This document shows, one piece after another, positions 1-8,530 of a stretch of 64,000 bases of DNA. Within the stretch, counting starts at the first letter, position 1, and each line of letters starts with the position of its first letter. The DNA comes from CAIWHR01 sp963843595 (GTDB lineage Bacteria; Pseudomonadota; Gammaproteobacteria; Burkholderiales; Casimicrobiaceae), in assembly GCA_963843595.1 (NCBI GenBank), contig CAWJLG010000008.1, forward strand, positions 407,099 through 471,098, written 5' to 3'. The notes under the pieces are model-generated. The model did no database searches. It was not told the DNA's origin and saw only the letters and a list, made by a program, of their open reading frames with translations. Made by a program: the position numbers and the translations under genes.

Positions 1-421
1 TGATCTTCTGGTCGTTGTACCCCAGCACCGTCAGCGACATCGCGTACGGTACCGAGTACTTGTTGCCCGGGTCGAAGGGTGTATTGAGGTAGGCCGGGTT
101 GATGTTGCCCAGGTTGGTGAGCTGCGTCTTGTCGATCGGCTTCAGCTGACCACCCTTGATCAGCGCTTCCATCGCATTGGAGGTCGGGACCAGGATGTCG
201 TAGCCCTTGGCACCCGCGGCGAGCTTGGCGAGGAGCTCCTCGTTGTCCGAGTAGTACGTCTGCACGACTTCGCACTTGCAGGATTCCTCGAACCGCTTCA
301 CCGTTTCCGGCGCGATGTAGTTGTTCCAGTTGTACAGGTGGAGCTGGTCCTTGGCCATCGCCGGAGCGGCGGCAACGGCAAGGACCGCGGTGGCAATCAG
401 GGCGTACAGTCGGTTCATCAT
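1..421 (-). CDS. potD: Polyamine-type ABC transporter periplasmic binding protein (3' end outside window)
   Basis: This is the periplasmic solute-binding component of a spermidine/putrescine-type importer. Only the N-terminal ~140 residues lie in the window; the gene runs off the left edge. The start has two adjacent ATGs (421 and 418), followed by a typical cleavable signal peptide ending AAAPAMA before KDQLHLYNWNNY. The LYNWNNYI opening of the mature protein, then SDNEELLAKL and GYDILVPTSNAM, are typical of PotD/PotF. There is no lipobox cysteine, so the protein is probably free in the periplasm. Its ATG overlaps the stop of the upstream permease gene by four bases (ATGA), so it is the last visible gene of a potABC-D operon. 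The substrate (putrescine, spermidine or another cation) cannot be decided. Confidence 0.9.
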   Translation of the reverse strand, partial: MMNRLYALIATAVLAVAAAPAMAKDQLHLYNWNNYIAPETVKRFEESCKCEVVQTYYSDNEELLAKLAAGAKGYDILVPTSNAMEALIKGGQLKPIDKTQLTNLGNINPAYLNTPFDPGNKYSVPYAMSLTVLGYNDQKI

Positions 422-1206
422 GACGGCTCTCCTCGTTCCGAACGCAGCAGGCTGGGTGAAAGCTTGGACGCGGCGACGATCAGGACCAACGTCAGCAGCA
501 TCAACAGCGTTGACACGGCGTTGACCTCCGGCGTGACGGCGATCTTGATCATCGAATAGATCTGCAGCGGCAGCGTCACCGTCCCCGCGCCGGCCGTGAA
601 GAAGGTGATCACGAAATCGTCGATCGACAGCGTGAAGGCCATCAGCGCGCCGGCGACGACGCCGGGCATGATAAGCGGCAGGGTCACGTGGCGGAAGGCT
701 TCCAGGGGCGACGCGCCGCAGTCGCGCGCCGCTTCGGTCAGGCTCTCGTCCATGCCGGCGAGCCGCGAGCGGACGACGATGGCGACGAAGCCGATGCAGA
801 ACGCGATGTGGGCGAGCGTCACGGAGACGAGCCCGAGCGTGAAGTTGAGCAGGACGAAGAAGATCAGCAGCGATACGCCCATCAGGATTTCCGGGATCGC
901 GATCGGGGTGAGCACCAGCACGGGGAGCAGACGCAGCTTGTAGCGGTGCATCGCCACCCCGGCCATCGTGCCGAGGACCGTCGACACCGCGCTCGTCACC
1001 AGCGCGATCAGCAGCGAGTTGCCGGCGGCGGTCAGCATCTCGTCGTTCTGCGCGAGCTTGCGGTACCAGTCGAACGTGAAGCCGACCCACTCGGCGTTCA
1101 GGCGCGAGTCGTTGAATGAATACACGACGACGATGACCAGGGGAATGTAGAGGAACGCGTACGCCGAGAGCGCCGCGGCCCACAGCCCGAGCGAGCGCCT
1201 ACGCAC
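418..1206 (-). CDS. potC: Polyamine-type ABC transporter permease, PotC-like
   Basis: This is the second inner-membrane permease of the polyamine-type importer. I chose a GTG start at 1206, giving 262 residues, close to the usual PotC length. A longer ATG reading from 1278 would overlap potB by 80 bases and would add a proline/arginine-rich tail that looks unlike the family. The first hydrophobic segment is SAYAFLYIPLVIVVVYSFND. The EAA loop that contacts the ATPase is visible as EAARDCGASPLEAFRHVTLP, about 90 residues before the C-terminus. About six membrane segments are apparent. The GTG overlaps the potB stop by eight bases and the stop overlaps the potD start, so translation of the operon is probably coupled. 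Confidence 0.9.
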   Translation of the reverse strand: MRRRSLGLWAAALSAYAFLYIPLVIVVVYSFNDSRLNAEWVGFTFDWYRKLAQNDEMLTAAGNSLLIALVTSAVSTVLGTMAGVAMHRYKLRLLPVLVLTPIAIPEILMGVSLLIFFVLLNFTLGLVSVTLAHIAFCIGFVAIVVRSRLAGMDESLTEAARDCGASPLEAFRHVTLPLIMPGVVAGALMAFTLSIDDFVITFFTAGAGTVTLPLQIYSMIKIAVTPEVNAVSTLLMLLTLVLIVAASKLSPSLLRSERGEPS

Positions 1207-2104
1207 GCTCGGCCCTCGCGCCCCCGGCGCCACGACGGCCGATGAGTGCGGCGAGCGCGGCGAGCGCGAGGGCGGCAACCGTCAGCACGATCGACAGCAC
1301 GCTGCCGAACGGCCAGTCCCGCGTTTCGAGGAACTGCTGCTTGATGAGATTGCCGATCAGGCTGTCTTCGGGCCCTCCCAGGATGTCCGGGATCGCGAAG
1401 ATGCCGAGCGCCGGGATGAACACGAGCGCCGCACCCGCGTAGACGCCGGGCAGCGACAACGGAAAGGTGATCCGCCAGAACCGCTGCCAGGCGTTGGCCC
1501 CGAGGTCCTGCGCCGCGTCGAGCAGCGACTGGTCGTGCTTCTCCAGGTTCGCGTACAGCGGAAGCACCATGAACGGCAGATGAACGTAGACGAGGCAGAC
1601 GAGCACGGCGAAGGAGCTGAACAGCAACGGCACCGGTTCGTGCCCGAACCACCCGAGAATCCCGTTGACGCCGCGGGCGAGCGCCGCCTGCGGACCCAGG
1701 ATGATCATCCACGCGTAGACGCGGATCAGGAAGTTGCTCCAGAACGGCAGGATGACGAGAAGCAGCAGCAGATCCCGGTATTTCTTCGGGCTCTGCGCGA
1801 TCAGCGCCGCGAGCGGATAGGCGAGCGCCAGACACAGGAACGTGGTCAGCAGCGCATACCAGACCGATTTGAGGAAGATCTCGGCGTACACCGGCTCGGC
1901 AAGGAAGCGGGCGTAGCTCTCGACGTTGAGGTCGAGCTTGCCGGTCTCGTCGACGAGCGGCGCGAGCCCCCCGAACTCCCCTGGCGTCCGGAACGACGCC
2001 AGCACCATGATCAGCGTCGGGATCGCGAAGAAGACGAGGAGATAGGCGAGCGGCGGCCCGCTCACCAGCCACTTGCCCAGCCGCTCCCGCGATCGCGCCC
2101 GCAT
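1199..2104 (-). CDS. potB: Polyamine-type ABC transporter permease, PotB-like
   Basis: This is the first inner-membrane permease subunit, 301 residues. It opens with a cytoplasmic basic stretch and the segment PPLAYLLVFFAIPTLIMVL, which is characteristic of PotB/PotH. A large periplasmic loop (residues ~45-75) follows, and the conserved cytoplasmic EAA-type loop reads DAAQDLGANAWQRFWRITFP. It starts six bases after the potA stop and overlaps the next permease gene. With potA and the binding protein it forms a complete importer whose genes are all on the minus strand in the order A-B-C-D. The small alanine/arginine-rich tail after residue 280 is not conserved in the family and may be an unstructured end. 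Confidence 0.9.
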   Translation of the reverse strand: MRARSRERLGKWLVSGPPLAYLLVFFAIPTLIMVLASFRTPGEFGGLAPLVDETGKLDLNVESYARFLAEPVYAEIFLKSVWYALLTTFLCLALAYPLAALIAQSPKKYRDLLLLLVILPFWSNFLIRVYAWMIILGPQAALARGVNGILGWFGHEPVPLLFSSFAVLVCLVYVHLPFMVLPLYANLEKHDQSLLDAAQDLGANAWQRFWRITFPLSLPGVYAGAALVFIPALGIFAIPDILGGPEDSLIGNLIKQQFLETRDWPFGSVLSIVLTVAALALAALAALIGRRGAGGARAERA

Positions 2105-2110
2105 AGCGCG

Positions 2111-3196
2111 CTATTCCTCGATGAAGTGGCCGGCGGCGACGGGCCAGCTCATCTCGACCGCGTCGCCGACCTCGAAAAACTTCGCGCGGCCCGAGGCGGA
2201 ATTTGCCAGCAGCGCCTCGATCTTGCCGCCGCCGGGCGTGTCGACGCGATAGACGGTGACATCGCCCATGTAGAGCAGGTCCGCGACGGTGCCGCGAAAG
2301 TGATTGTCCGGCGTGTCGATCGGCGCGGCGGCCTGGATGCGGATCTTTTCGGGTCGCAGCGCAACCGTTCCGGGACGGCCGGGGGCAATCGTCGAGGTCG
2401 CGGCCACCCGTACCGGGCCGAGGCCGGCAACGTCGAGGGACACGATGCCGTCGGCGTTGGCGACGACGGGTCCCGCCAGCAAGTTGCAGTGACCGATGAA
2501 ATCCGCCACGAAGCGCGTGCGCGGAAAACCGTAGATGCGCGACGGTTCGTCGAGCTGCTCGACCTGGCCCCGGTTCATGACCGCGATCCGGTGCGAAAGC
2601 GCCAGCGCCTCGGTCTGGTCGTGGGTGACGTAGACGAAGGTGATGCCCACTTCCTTCTGCAGGTTGATGAGCTCGACCTGCATGTCCTCGCGCAGCTTGG
2701 CATCCAGCGCGGCGAGCGGTTCGTCGAGCAGCAGGACGGCGGGGTGGGTGATGAGCGCGCGGGCGATCGCGACCCGCTGGCGCTGGCCGCCGGAGAGCTC
2801 GTGCGGGTAGCGCTTCCCGAATCCGGAGAGCCGGACGTCTTCGAGCGCGGCGGCCACCTTCCCGGGGATCTCGGCCGACGGCGTTCGTGCCATTTTCAGC
2901 GGAAACGTGATGTTGCCGTCCACCGTCATGTGCGGAAACAGCGCGTAACTCTGGAACACCGTGCGGACGGGGCGCGACTCCGGGGCGCGATCGACGAGGT
3001 CTTCGCCGTTGAGCAGGACCCGGCCGCCGTCGGGAGCGTCGAACCCGGCGATCATCCGCAGCAGCGTCGTCTTGCCGCACCCGGACGGGCCGAGCAGAGT
3101 GAAGAACTCGCCCGCTTCGATGGCCAGACTCACGTTGTCGACGGCGGTGAAATCGCCGAACCGGCGCGTAACGCTCTGTATTTCAAGCAGCGCCAC
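2111..3196 (-). CDS. potA: Polyamine-type ABC transporter ATP-binding protein, PotA-like
   Basis: This cytoplasmic ATPase (361 residues) energises the polyamine importer. Visible motifs in order: Walker A GPSGCGKTT (residues ~36-44), Q-loop FQSYALFPHM, signature LSGGQRQRVAIARAL, Walker B LLLDEPLAALD and the switch histidine in YVTHDQTEA. The C-terminal third (from residue ~235) looks like the TOBE regulatory domain, with TVALRPEKIRI. It is the first gene of the operon. The 242 bases upstream, up to the divergent hypothetical gene at 3439, must hold the promoter, but I see no clear box. Family membership is secure; the name potA rests on the permease and binding-protein neighbours. Confidence 0.92.
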   Translation of the reverse strand: MALLEIQSVTRRFGDFTAVDNVSLAIEAGEFFTLLGPSGCGKTTLLRMIAGFDAPDGGRVLLNGEDLVDRAPESRPVRTVFQSYALFPHMTVDGNITFPLKMARTPSAEIPGKVAAALEDVRLSGFGKRYPHELSGGQRQRVAIARALITHPAVLLLDEPLAALDAKLREDMQVELINLQKEVGITFVYVTHDQTEALALSHRIAVMNRGQVEQLDEPSRIYGFPRTRFVADFIGHCNLLAGPVVANADGIVSLDVAGLGPVRVAATSTIAPGRPGTVALRPEKIRIQAAAPIDTPDNHFRGTVADLLYMGDVTVYRVDTPGGGKIEALLANSASGRAKFFEVGDAVEMSWPVAAGHFIEE

Positions 3197-3438
3197 GGGC
3201 GCGAGTCTCCGGGTAGGACGGCATTCTGCGCGGGATTGTATAGCAATTCACCACGCGCCCGCCGCCGATTGCCGCGGTGCAGCGAGCCCCGATTCGAGCG
3301 TCGACGTCCGGCCTTCGAATCTGCCGTCGGCCCCGGGCATGGCTTGTGCATGAACGTTGTTGCCCGCCATCGGGCCGCCGCGGCAGTGACGCGTGGCGGC
3401 AGATAACGGCCCGTTCCTTGCGTCACCGAGCGTCCACC

Positions 3439-4164
3439 ATGGCCGAATCGCCCCACCACCCGTCGTTGCTCGCCCGCCTGCGCGAGCAGTCCGATGCGAT
3501 GCGCGACCAGGATGCGGTCAAGCGCAAGCCGCTCGAGGAAGCGCTCGCCGACATCGATCGCCTGCTCTGGAATGCATTCAGGTGGCTCGACGAGGCGCTC
3601 GGCCACCTCGAGGTCATCCGGCCCCAGGTCGTCCACGAGTTCCGGCTTCCGCCCCTGCTGACGATCGCGCTGCCCCGCTACGAAAAGGGCTTCGTCTCGT
3701 ACCGGCGCAAGGCATACGGCGGCCGGGACCTGCTCGAGCAGGTCGAGGTCTTCTACCGGATGACCCAGGACGCGCCGATCGTCATCAAGGTGCAGCCCGG
3801 CGCGGCGACGGCCTTCGAGGAGAAGCTGCGCGCCGCGCAGGTGACCTTTCATTACCGGACCGAGCAGGACGACGCGCGCGACGTCCGCCAGGGGGTCTTC
3901 ACCGTCACTCCGGCGGTCACCGCCTCGATCCGGCTGGTGCCCGACTACCGGCGGCAGGTGATCGAGGTCACGTTGCGCAACGTGGACCGTTTCGAGACCG
4001 TGATCCTCGAATTCACGCCGGACAAGCTGGACGAATCGGCGCTCGAGGATCTCGTCCGCTTCATTCTGGGTGAGGCCAACTCGTTCCTGCGTCGAGCCCC
4101 GCTGGCCGGAATGGGTCGGCCACGCGCGTCCGAAATGCCGGGATCCCTGCAGGTGGCGGGCTAG
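3439..4164 (+). CDS. Hypothetical protein, 241 aa
   Basis: I do not recognise a family. The start was placed at the ATG giving MAESPHHPSLLARLREQ, because the longer open frame upstream is arginine-rich shadow sequence. The protein is soluble with no signal peptide or membrane segment. The N-terminal ~60 residues are predicted helical (EEALADIDRLLWNAFRWLDEALGHL). The rest alternates short strands and helices (FVSYRRKAYGGRDLLEQVEVFYRM, then a lysine- and arginine-containing sheet-like region ending FTPDKLDESALEDLVRFILG). The composition fits a conserved cytoplasmic protein of betaproteobacteria. It is convergent with ubiB, 19 bases away, and divergent from potA. No function can be inferred. Confidence 0.75.
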   Translation: MAESPHHPSLLARLREQSDAMRDQDAVKRKPLEEALADIDRLLWNAFRWLDEALGHLEVIRPQVVHEFRLPPLLTIALPRYEKGFVSYRRKAYGGRDLLEQVEVFYRMTQDAPIVIKVQPGAATAFEEKLRAAQVTFHYRTEQDDARDVRQGVFTVTPAVTASIRLVPDYRRQVIEVTLRNVDRFETVILEFTPDKLDESALEDLVRFILGEANSFLRRAPLAGMGRPRASEMPGSLQVAG

Positions 4165-4183
4165 CGCGGCGACGCGCCGCCGG

Positions 4184-5713
4184 CTACAGCACCCGCGCGA
4201 GCAGCAGCGCGGCCACGACCGCCAGCAGCGCGGTGAGGGCTGCGAGCAGCCGATTGCGCGACCTCTGGGCGGCGGCGAGCTCCTTGATCGCCTCGTCGGA
4301 CGCGGCGCGCGGCGCGGTCAGCCGCTGGTGGATGAGGCGCGGCAGTTCCGGCAGCGCGGCGACGATGTAGGGCGCCTCCGAGATGAGCCGCCGCTGCAGC
4401 GCCGGCAAGCCGATCTGGTTCTGCATCCAGCGCTCGAGGAACGGCTTGGCCGTCACCCACAGGTCGAGATCCGGGTCGAGCTGCCGGCCCAGGCCCTCGA
4501 CGTTGAGCAGCGTCTTCTGGAGCAGCACGAGCTGAGGCTGGATCTCGACGTTGAACCGGCGCGACGCCTTGAAGAGCTGCACCAGCACCTTCGACAGCGA
4601 GATCTCCTTCAACGGCCGGTCGAACACCGGCTCCAGCACGACCCGGATCTCCGCCTCGAGCTCGTCGACACGCGTCTGCGGGGGCACCCAGCCGGACTCG
4701 ATGTGCGTCGTGGCGACGCGCCGATAGTCGCGACGGAAGAATGCGAGAAAGTTCTGCGCGAGGTACCCCTGGTCTTCCTCGGACAACGTGCCCATGATGC
4801 CGAAGTCGACGGCGATGTACTTGCCGAAGTCGGGGGCGTCCACGGCGACGAAGATGTTGCCCGGGTGCATGTCGGCATGGAAGAAACCGTCGCGGAAGAC
4901 CTGCGTGAAGAACAGCTCGACGCCGGCGCGCGACAGACGCTTCAGATCGATGCCGGCCTCGACCAGCCGGTCGACCTGCGCGATCGGGATCCCCGTCATC
5001 CGGTCCATCACCATGACCTCGCTGCCGCTGTAGTCCCAGTACACCTGCGGGACGAGCAGCAGCGGCGAGTGGCGGAAGTTGCGGCGCAGCTGCGAGCAGT
5101 TCGCCGCCTCGCGCGACAGGTCGAGCTCGTCGGCGAGCGTCTTCTCGAATTCGGCGACGACCTCGCGCGGGCGCAGCCTCTTGCCGTCCGAGGTGAGCTT
5201 CTCGACCAGCATCGCGCCGGTCTGCATCAGCGCGACGTCCTTGTCGATCACCTGTTCGATCTGCGGGCGCAGCACCTTGATCGCGACCGGCGTGCCGTCC
5301 TGCAGCTCGGCAAAATGGACCTGCGCGACGGAGGCGCTCGCCACGGGCGTGCGGTCGAACGCCTTGAACACCTCGTCGACGGGCTTGCGGTAGACGCGTT
5401 CCAGCGTCGCGACGACCTGTTCGGACGGGAACGGCGGCACGCGGTCCTGCAGTTTCGCGAGCTCGTCGGCGATGTCGACTGGCAGCAGGTCGCGGCGCGT
5501 GGACAGCATCTGTCCGAACTTCACGAACAGCGGGCCGAGGTCCTGCAACGCGAGCCGCAGGCGCTCCGCGCGCGGGGCCGAGAGGTCCCGCCAGAACAGG
5601 ATGCCGTTGACGAACGGGCGCAGTCCGCGGACCCGCTCGTGGCCGAGCAGGAATTCGTCCAGCCCGTGTTTCAGTGCGACAAGGAGAATCTTGGCGAGGC
5701 GCGTGAGCCGCAT
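4184..5713 (-). CDS. ubiB: Ubiquinone biosynthesis protein kinase-like UbiB
   Basis: UbiB is an atypical kinase/ATPase of the ABC1/ADCK family needed for aerobic ubiquinone synthesis. It is membrane-attached and acts with the Ubi complex. The 509-residue length matches E. coli UbiB. Visible motifs: the KxGQ signature as VKFGQM (residues ~64-69), the alanine-containing nucleotide loop ASASVAQVH, the lysine strand PVAIKVLRP, the catalytic loop FFHADMHPGNIFV and the metal-binding AVDFGIMG. The C-terminus ends in a hydrophobic anchor, LLAALTALLAVVAALLLARVL in part. It lies 6.7 kb away from ubiJ/ubiE (12450-14791). In related genomes I would expect it next to ubiJ, so a block appears to have been inserted. 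Confidence 0.96.
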   Translation of the reverse strand: MRLTRLAKILLVALKHGLDEFLLGHERVRGLRPFVNGILFWRDLSAPRAERLRLALQDLGPLFVKFGQMLSTRRDLLPVDIADELAKLQDRVPPFPSEQVVATLERVYRKPVDEVFKAFDRTPVASASVAQVHFAELQDGTPVAIKVLRPQIEQVIDKDVALMQTGAMLVEKLTSDGKRLRPREVVAEFEKTLADELDLSREAANCSQLRRNFRHSPLLLVPQVYWDYSGSEVMVMDRMTGIPIAQVDRLVEAGIDLKRLSRAGVELFFTQVFRDGFFHADMHPGNIFVAVDAPDFGKYIAVDFGIMGTLSEEDQGYLAQNFLAFFRRDYRRVATTHIESGWVPPQTRVDELEAEIRVVLEPVFDRPLKEISLSKVLVQLFKASRRFNVEIQPQLVLLQKTLLNVEGLGRQLDPDLDLWVTAKPFLERWMQNQIGLPALQRRLISEAPYIVAALPELPRLIHQRLTAPRAASDEAIKELAAAQRSRNRLLAALTALLAVVAALLLARVL

Positions 5714-5889
5714 CCGCGGATTGTAAGGGATTCGCGCTTCCGTCCCTGGACTGACCTGGGAGCGGCGAAGCCGTTGCCGACGCGCGGAAACGAGTTCGCG
5801 TCACGCCGGCGGGCGCACAACCGTTGCCTCGTCCACGCGTCCACGCGGCCGGCGGGCGCCGGACGTGCGTTGCCGCGGGGTTCGCCGCG

Positions 5890-6081
5890 CTAGAGCACGA
5901 ACTTGCGGCGCCGCGGTTTGCGCGGCGCCTTCGCCGTCACGGGCAGGGGAGCCGGCGCAATTCGCGCGGACGGAGCGCGGCGCGGGCTGCGGATGCCGGG
6001 AACGAGCGTCGCATCATCCGTTGTTCCGGGTTCGGTCGCCACGTCGGGTGGCAACGGTGCCGCCTTCTGCACGCTCGTCAT
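5890..6081 (-). CDS. Small basic/proline-rich hypothetical protein, 63 aa
   Basis: This is a short open frame whose ATG overlaps the stop of the preceding oxidase-like gene by four bases (ATGA), which is the main reason to list it. The product is low-complexity: an acidic/proline N-terminus (MTSVQKAAPLPPDVATEPGT) and a strongly basic C-terminus (KAPRKPRRRKFVL). There is no hydrophobic segment. I know no family for it. It may be the last gene of the four-gene operon 7214-5890 or merely a chance open frame in GC-rich DNA. Confidence 0.35.
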   Translation of the reverse strand: MTSVQKAAPLPPDVATEPGTTDDATLVPGIRSPRRAPSARIAPAPLPVTAKAPRKPRRRKFVL

Positions 6082-6452
6082 TGCGCCACCGGTTTCATGT
6101 TGAAGAAGATGTTCGCCGCAAACACGAACAGCGCGACAACCATCGCCACCGATCCGATGCCGACCACCGGATCAAAGGCCTCGTGGCCGGTGACCAGGAA
6201 TGCCAGGCTGACCATCAGCACCGGCAGCGAGATGTTGTGCAGCCAGAAATGCACCTGCGCGAGCTTCGTCTTCCCGGCATCCGGATAGAGGTGATAGATC
6301 AGCCCGACGAGCGCCAGCGACGCCCAGCCGAGCAGGTTGATGTGCGCGTGGACCGGGGCGAGTGCGAAGTTGTGCAGCATGCCCATCACGAGGCCCATCG
6401 TGATTCCGATGACGAGGTACGCGACGGCGATCTTGAGAAAACGGACTCCCAT
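6078..6452 (-). CDS. Small heme-copper-oxidase-subunit-I-like membrane protein, 124 aa
   Basis: This inner-membrane protein has four predicted transmembrane helices. The second holds the motif PVHAHINLLGWASLALVG, which resembles a helix with heme-ligand histidines in cbb3-type oxidase and nitric-oxide-reductase subunit I. A further histidine pair, HFWLHN, lies in helix three. It is far too short (124 residues against ~470) to be a complete oxidase subunit. Such stand-alone fragments occur in proteobacteria, usually annotated as cytochrome oxidase subunit I-like. I started it at MGVRFLKIAV (6452), one base after the stop of the upstream gene. It is the third gene of a tight operon. A role in heme binding or respiration is inference from the motif only. 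Confidence 0.7.
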   Translation of the reverse strand: MGVRFLKIAVAYLVIGITMGLVMGMLHNFALAPVHAHINLLGWASLALVGLIYHLYPDAGKTKLAQVHFWLHNISLPVLMVSLAFLVTGHEAFDPVVGIGSVAMVVALFVFAANIFFNMKPVAQ

Positions 6453-6453
6453 G

Positions 6454-6861
6454 TCATTGCTCCGTGTGAGATTGGACGGTGAAGACTTGCGGGGTGCGTG
6501 CCGCCTGCTGTTCGAACAGGCGTGCGAGCTCGGAGGCGACCGCGGTGACGGCGCGCCCGTCGTGGTCCGCGCCGACGACGATCGCGTCATCGCCGATCCG
6601 GTGCGGAATGCCGAACGAGGGCAGCGCCGCCCACGCCGGCCAGTCGCCACGATCGAGGACGAACAGCGTGAAGTGTGGCTTGATCCCGTGTACCCGGGCG
6701 AGCGTCCAGTAGGCGCGCTCGGCGGCCTGTGCGACCGCGGCGGCCGCCGCGCCGTGGCCCGCGCTCATCGCGACGGTGAACGGAAACCAGGGCAGCGGCT
6801 CGAGGCCGGAGTCGTTCCAGCGAACGGGCGCCCTCGTTCCGGGTGCAGATGCTGCGATCAT
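6454..6861 (-). CDS. Hypothetical protein, 135 aa, second gene of the oxidase-like operon
   Basis: I do not recognise the family. The start MIAASAPGTRAPVRW (6861) overlaps the stop of the upstream gene by four bases, and its own stop is one base from the next ATG, so it is embedded in a coupled operon. The product looks soluble. It has an aromatic-rich motif LEPLPWFPFTVAMSAGHG near the N-terminus, a helix (AVAQAAERAYWTLARVHG), and strands (KPHFTLFVLD, DDAIVVGADHDG). There is no signal peptide and no cysteine pair. Its partner genes suggest it works at or near the membrane with the small oxidase-like protein, but this is inference from position alone. Confidence 0.6.
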   Translation of the reverse strand: MIAASAPGTRAPVRWNDSGLEPLPWFPFTVAMSAGHGAAAAAVAQAAERAYWTLARVHGIKPHFTLFVLDRGDWPAWAALPSFGIPHRIGDDAIVVGADHDGRAVTAVASELARLFEQQAARTPQVFTVQSHTEQ

Positions 6862-7214
6862 GAGCGTTCTCCATGGGTGAGGCGTTGCAGATGCGCGGCC
6901 GCGGCCTCCATCCGCGCGGCGGCGGCGTCTACCACCTTCGCGGCGGCATCGACTGCCCCGACCTCGGGCGCGCGGGTCGGCAGGAGCTCGACCGCGATGC
7001 CGAGGGCGAGCACTGCGGCGATCGCGGTCGCGGCCGCCCAGCCGGCCAAGCCGCGGTCGGGACGCTGACCTGCCTTGGACAGATACGGCGGATGGACCGG
7101 CATGCCGCCGCCGTCGCCGAACTCGAGCGCCCACTGGTTGGACCGACGCATCGTCGGACCCATATCCATGGACACGGGATGACGGGGAAGTACGGGGGTG
7201 TGGCGGCTTGGCAT
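6858..7214 (-). CDS. Single-pass membrane hypothetical protein, 118 aa
   Basis: This is the first gene of the four-gene operon. Two ATGs are possible (7220 and 7214). I prefer 7214 (MPSRHTPVLPRHPV) because a GGAGG ribosome-binding site lies eight bases before it but only two before the other. The first ~60 residues are polar and cytoplasmic (VSMDMGPTMRRSNQWALEFG). One hydrophobic segment follows (WAAATAIAAVLALGIAVEL), then an alanine-rich helical tail with coiled-coil character (VDAAAKVVDAAAARMEAAAA), probably periplasmic. I know no family. The four-base overlap with the next gene indicates co-translation. Confidence 0.6.
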   Translation of the reverse strand: MPSRHTPVLPRHPVSMDMGPTMRRSNQWALEFGDGGGMPVHPPYLSKAGQRPDRGLAGWAAATAIAAVLALGIAVELLPTRAPEVGAVDAAAKVVDAAAARMEAAAAHLQRLTHGERS

Positions 7215-7628
7215 GATCATGTCCTCCGGTTCCTGGCACAGGCGGTTCGCGCCCTTGGTGCTGCCCATGCTTCGGCAGCATGGAGCGCAGTGTGGCGCGC
7301 GGACGCTGGCGGATCGCTCACGGATTCGGAACCTGGCCGAACGCGGGGCATGGCGGCGCAGGAATCGCGCGCTGTCGCCCGAAAACCGAGTTCCGGCAAT
7401 GGCTTGCACGCAGCGGGCCGCAGGGGCTGGCGTGCGGGGTCGGGGCTGGCACAGAGCCGCAGGCGCGGCGGCGCGGCGACTGACGGTTGACTGACAGCAG
7501 GCTGACGCTACCCATCCGGCGCCGCTGCGGCAAGGCGCGGAACGCGCCGCTGTGATGTTCGCGACGACGAGGCGAGACTGGAACCCGGTGACGGACGCGT
7601 TACGAAGCCGTCACCGCCATGCGGGGCT
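7215..7628 (-). other. Intergenic region, 414 bp, no gene seen
   Basis: No convincing gene lies here. Several open frames exist but have arginine-rich shadow composition and no ribosome-binding site. The region should hold the promoter of the four-gene operon reading left from 7214, and the 3' end of the ModA-like gene's transcript. I see no clear hairpin, box or repeat. Confidence 0.5.
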
Positions 7629-8387
7629 CTACAGGCCCGCGGCCTCGAGTCGGGCTTTCGCCGCCGGCGCCGCCAGGTAGTCGACGAGCGCGCGCCCCGC
7701 GGCCGGTGCCGGGCCGTCCGTGATCGCCGCCGCGAGGTAGGTCTCGCCGGCCCACGAGCCCGCGGAGATTCGGCCGACGAAGCGCAGCCCCTTGCCCGCG
7801 TTCGACATGATGTGCAGGGTGCTGGCGACGCCGATATCGGCGCTCTTCCCGCCGCGGACCTGCTCGACGACCGCCTCGTCGTCGGGAAGGCGCGTGGTCT
7901 TCGTCTGCATTTCGGCGGCAATCCCGAGCTCCTGCACCAGTTTCCCGAACTGGCGGCCGGAAGGCATCGTGCTGTACACGACGCTGTTCGCCGCGAGCAG
8001 CGATTTGCGAAGTTCCTCGGGCGTGCCGATCGCGGGCGGCGTGACTCCCTCGCGCACGAACACGCCGAGGCCGGCGCGCCCGAGTTCGCGCTGGCCGCCG
8101 TCCTGTACGGTGCCGGTTCGCGCGACATCCTCGATAACGTGCGACGTCGCGATCAGTACGTCGTTCCCGCTCTTCTTGTACACGACGCGGCGCAGCTGTC
8201 CCGTCGCGCCGTAGGTGACGTTGACCTTGTTGCCGGTATCGCGCTCGAACGAGGCGATCAGCGGCGCGAGCGCCGGCTCGAGCACGCGCGCGGCCAGAAC
8301 CTTGACGTCGGCGGCCGCGGCGTGGGGAACGGCGGCCACAAGCGTCACGGCGAGCAGGACGGTACGCAAACAGGGTCGTGTTTTCAT
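7629..8387 (-). CDS. Molybdate/sulfate-type periplasmic substrate-binding protein (ModA-like)
   Basis: This secreted periplasmic binding protein has 252 residues. It has a signal peptide (MKTRPCLRTVLLAVTLVAAV, cleavage near PHAAA/ADV) followed by the type II binding fold seen in ModA relatives: strand DVKVLAA, loop FERDTGNKVNVTYGATGQL, then NDVLIATSHVIEDV and the hinge GGKSADIGVASTLH. The family binds oxyanions, but this member lacks any modB/modC permease or ATPase nearby, so it may serve another role or share a distant transporter. The gene stands alone, with a 414-base gap on its 3' side and the divergent hemolysin III gene upstream. The specific ligand is unknown. Confidence 0.75.
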   Translation of the reverse strand: MKTRPCLRTVLLAVTLVAAVPHAAAADVKVLAARVLEPALAPLIASFERDTGNKVNVTYGATGQLRRVVYKKSGNDVLIATSHVIEDVARTGTVQDGGQRELGRAGLGVFVREGVTPPAIGTPEELRKSLLAANSVVYSTMPSGRQFGKLVQELGIAAEMQTKTTRLPDDEAVVEQVRGGKSADIGVASTLHIMSNAGKGLRFVGRISAGSWAGETYLAAAITDGPAPAAGRALVDYLAAPAAKARLEAAGL

Positions 8388-8530
8388 TGCTTTTCGTCGG
8401 AAATCGGAATGGAGAGCCGTCGCACGCCGTCGGGAGCGGCGGCACGCTACGTGGCGGGCGGATTATCGCAGACTCGAACCGACACCGGGAAGCCGCGTCA
8501 GCGCCGGGCGCGTGTGCGAAAATGACGGCC

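Noticed and set aside
1098..3080. Long open frames antisense or out of frame to real genes (for example 1098-3080, 9541-12399, 39113-41869 beyond the glutaredoxin gene, 31074-33284)
   Set aside because: They are arginine/alanine-rich shadow frames of GC-rich genes with strong motifs in the other frame; none shows a recognisable domain, except short stretches used to correct frameshifts.
3277..3438. The longer upstream start for the hypothetical gene at 3439
   Set aside because: The extra 54 codons are arginine-rich and lack a ribosome-binding site; the sequence after the ATG at 3439 looks like a normal protein.
8461..8510. A tRNA-like TTCGAGTCT stretch on the minus strand upstream of the hemolysin III gene
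   Set aside because: The T-stem does not pair and no acceptor or anticodon arm could be found.
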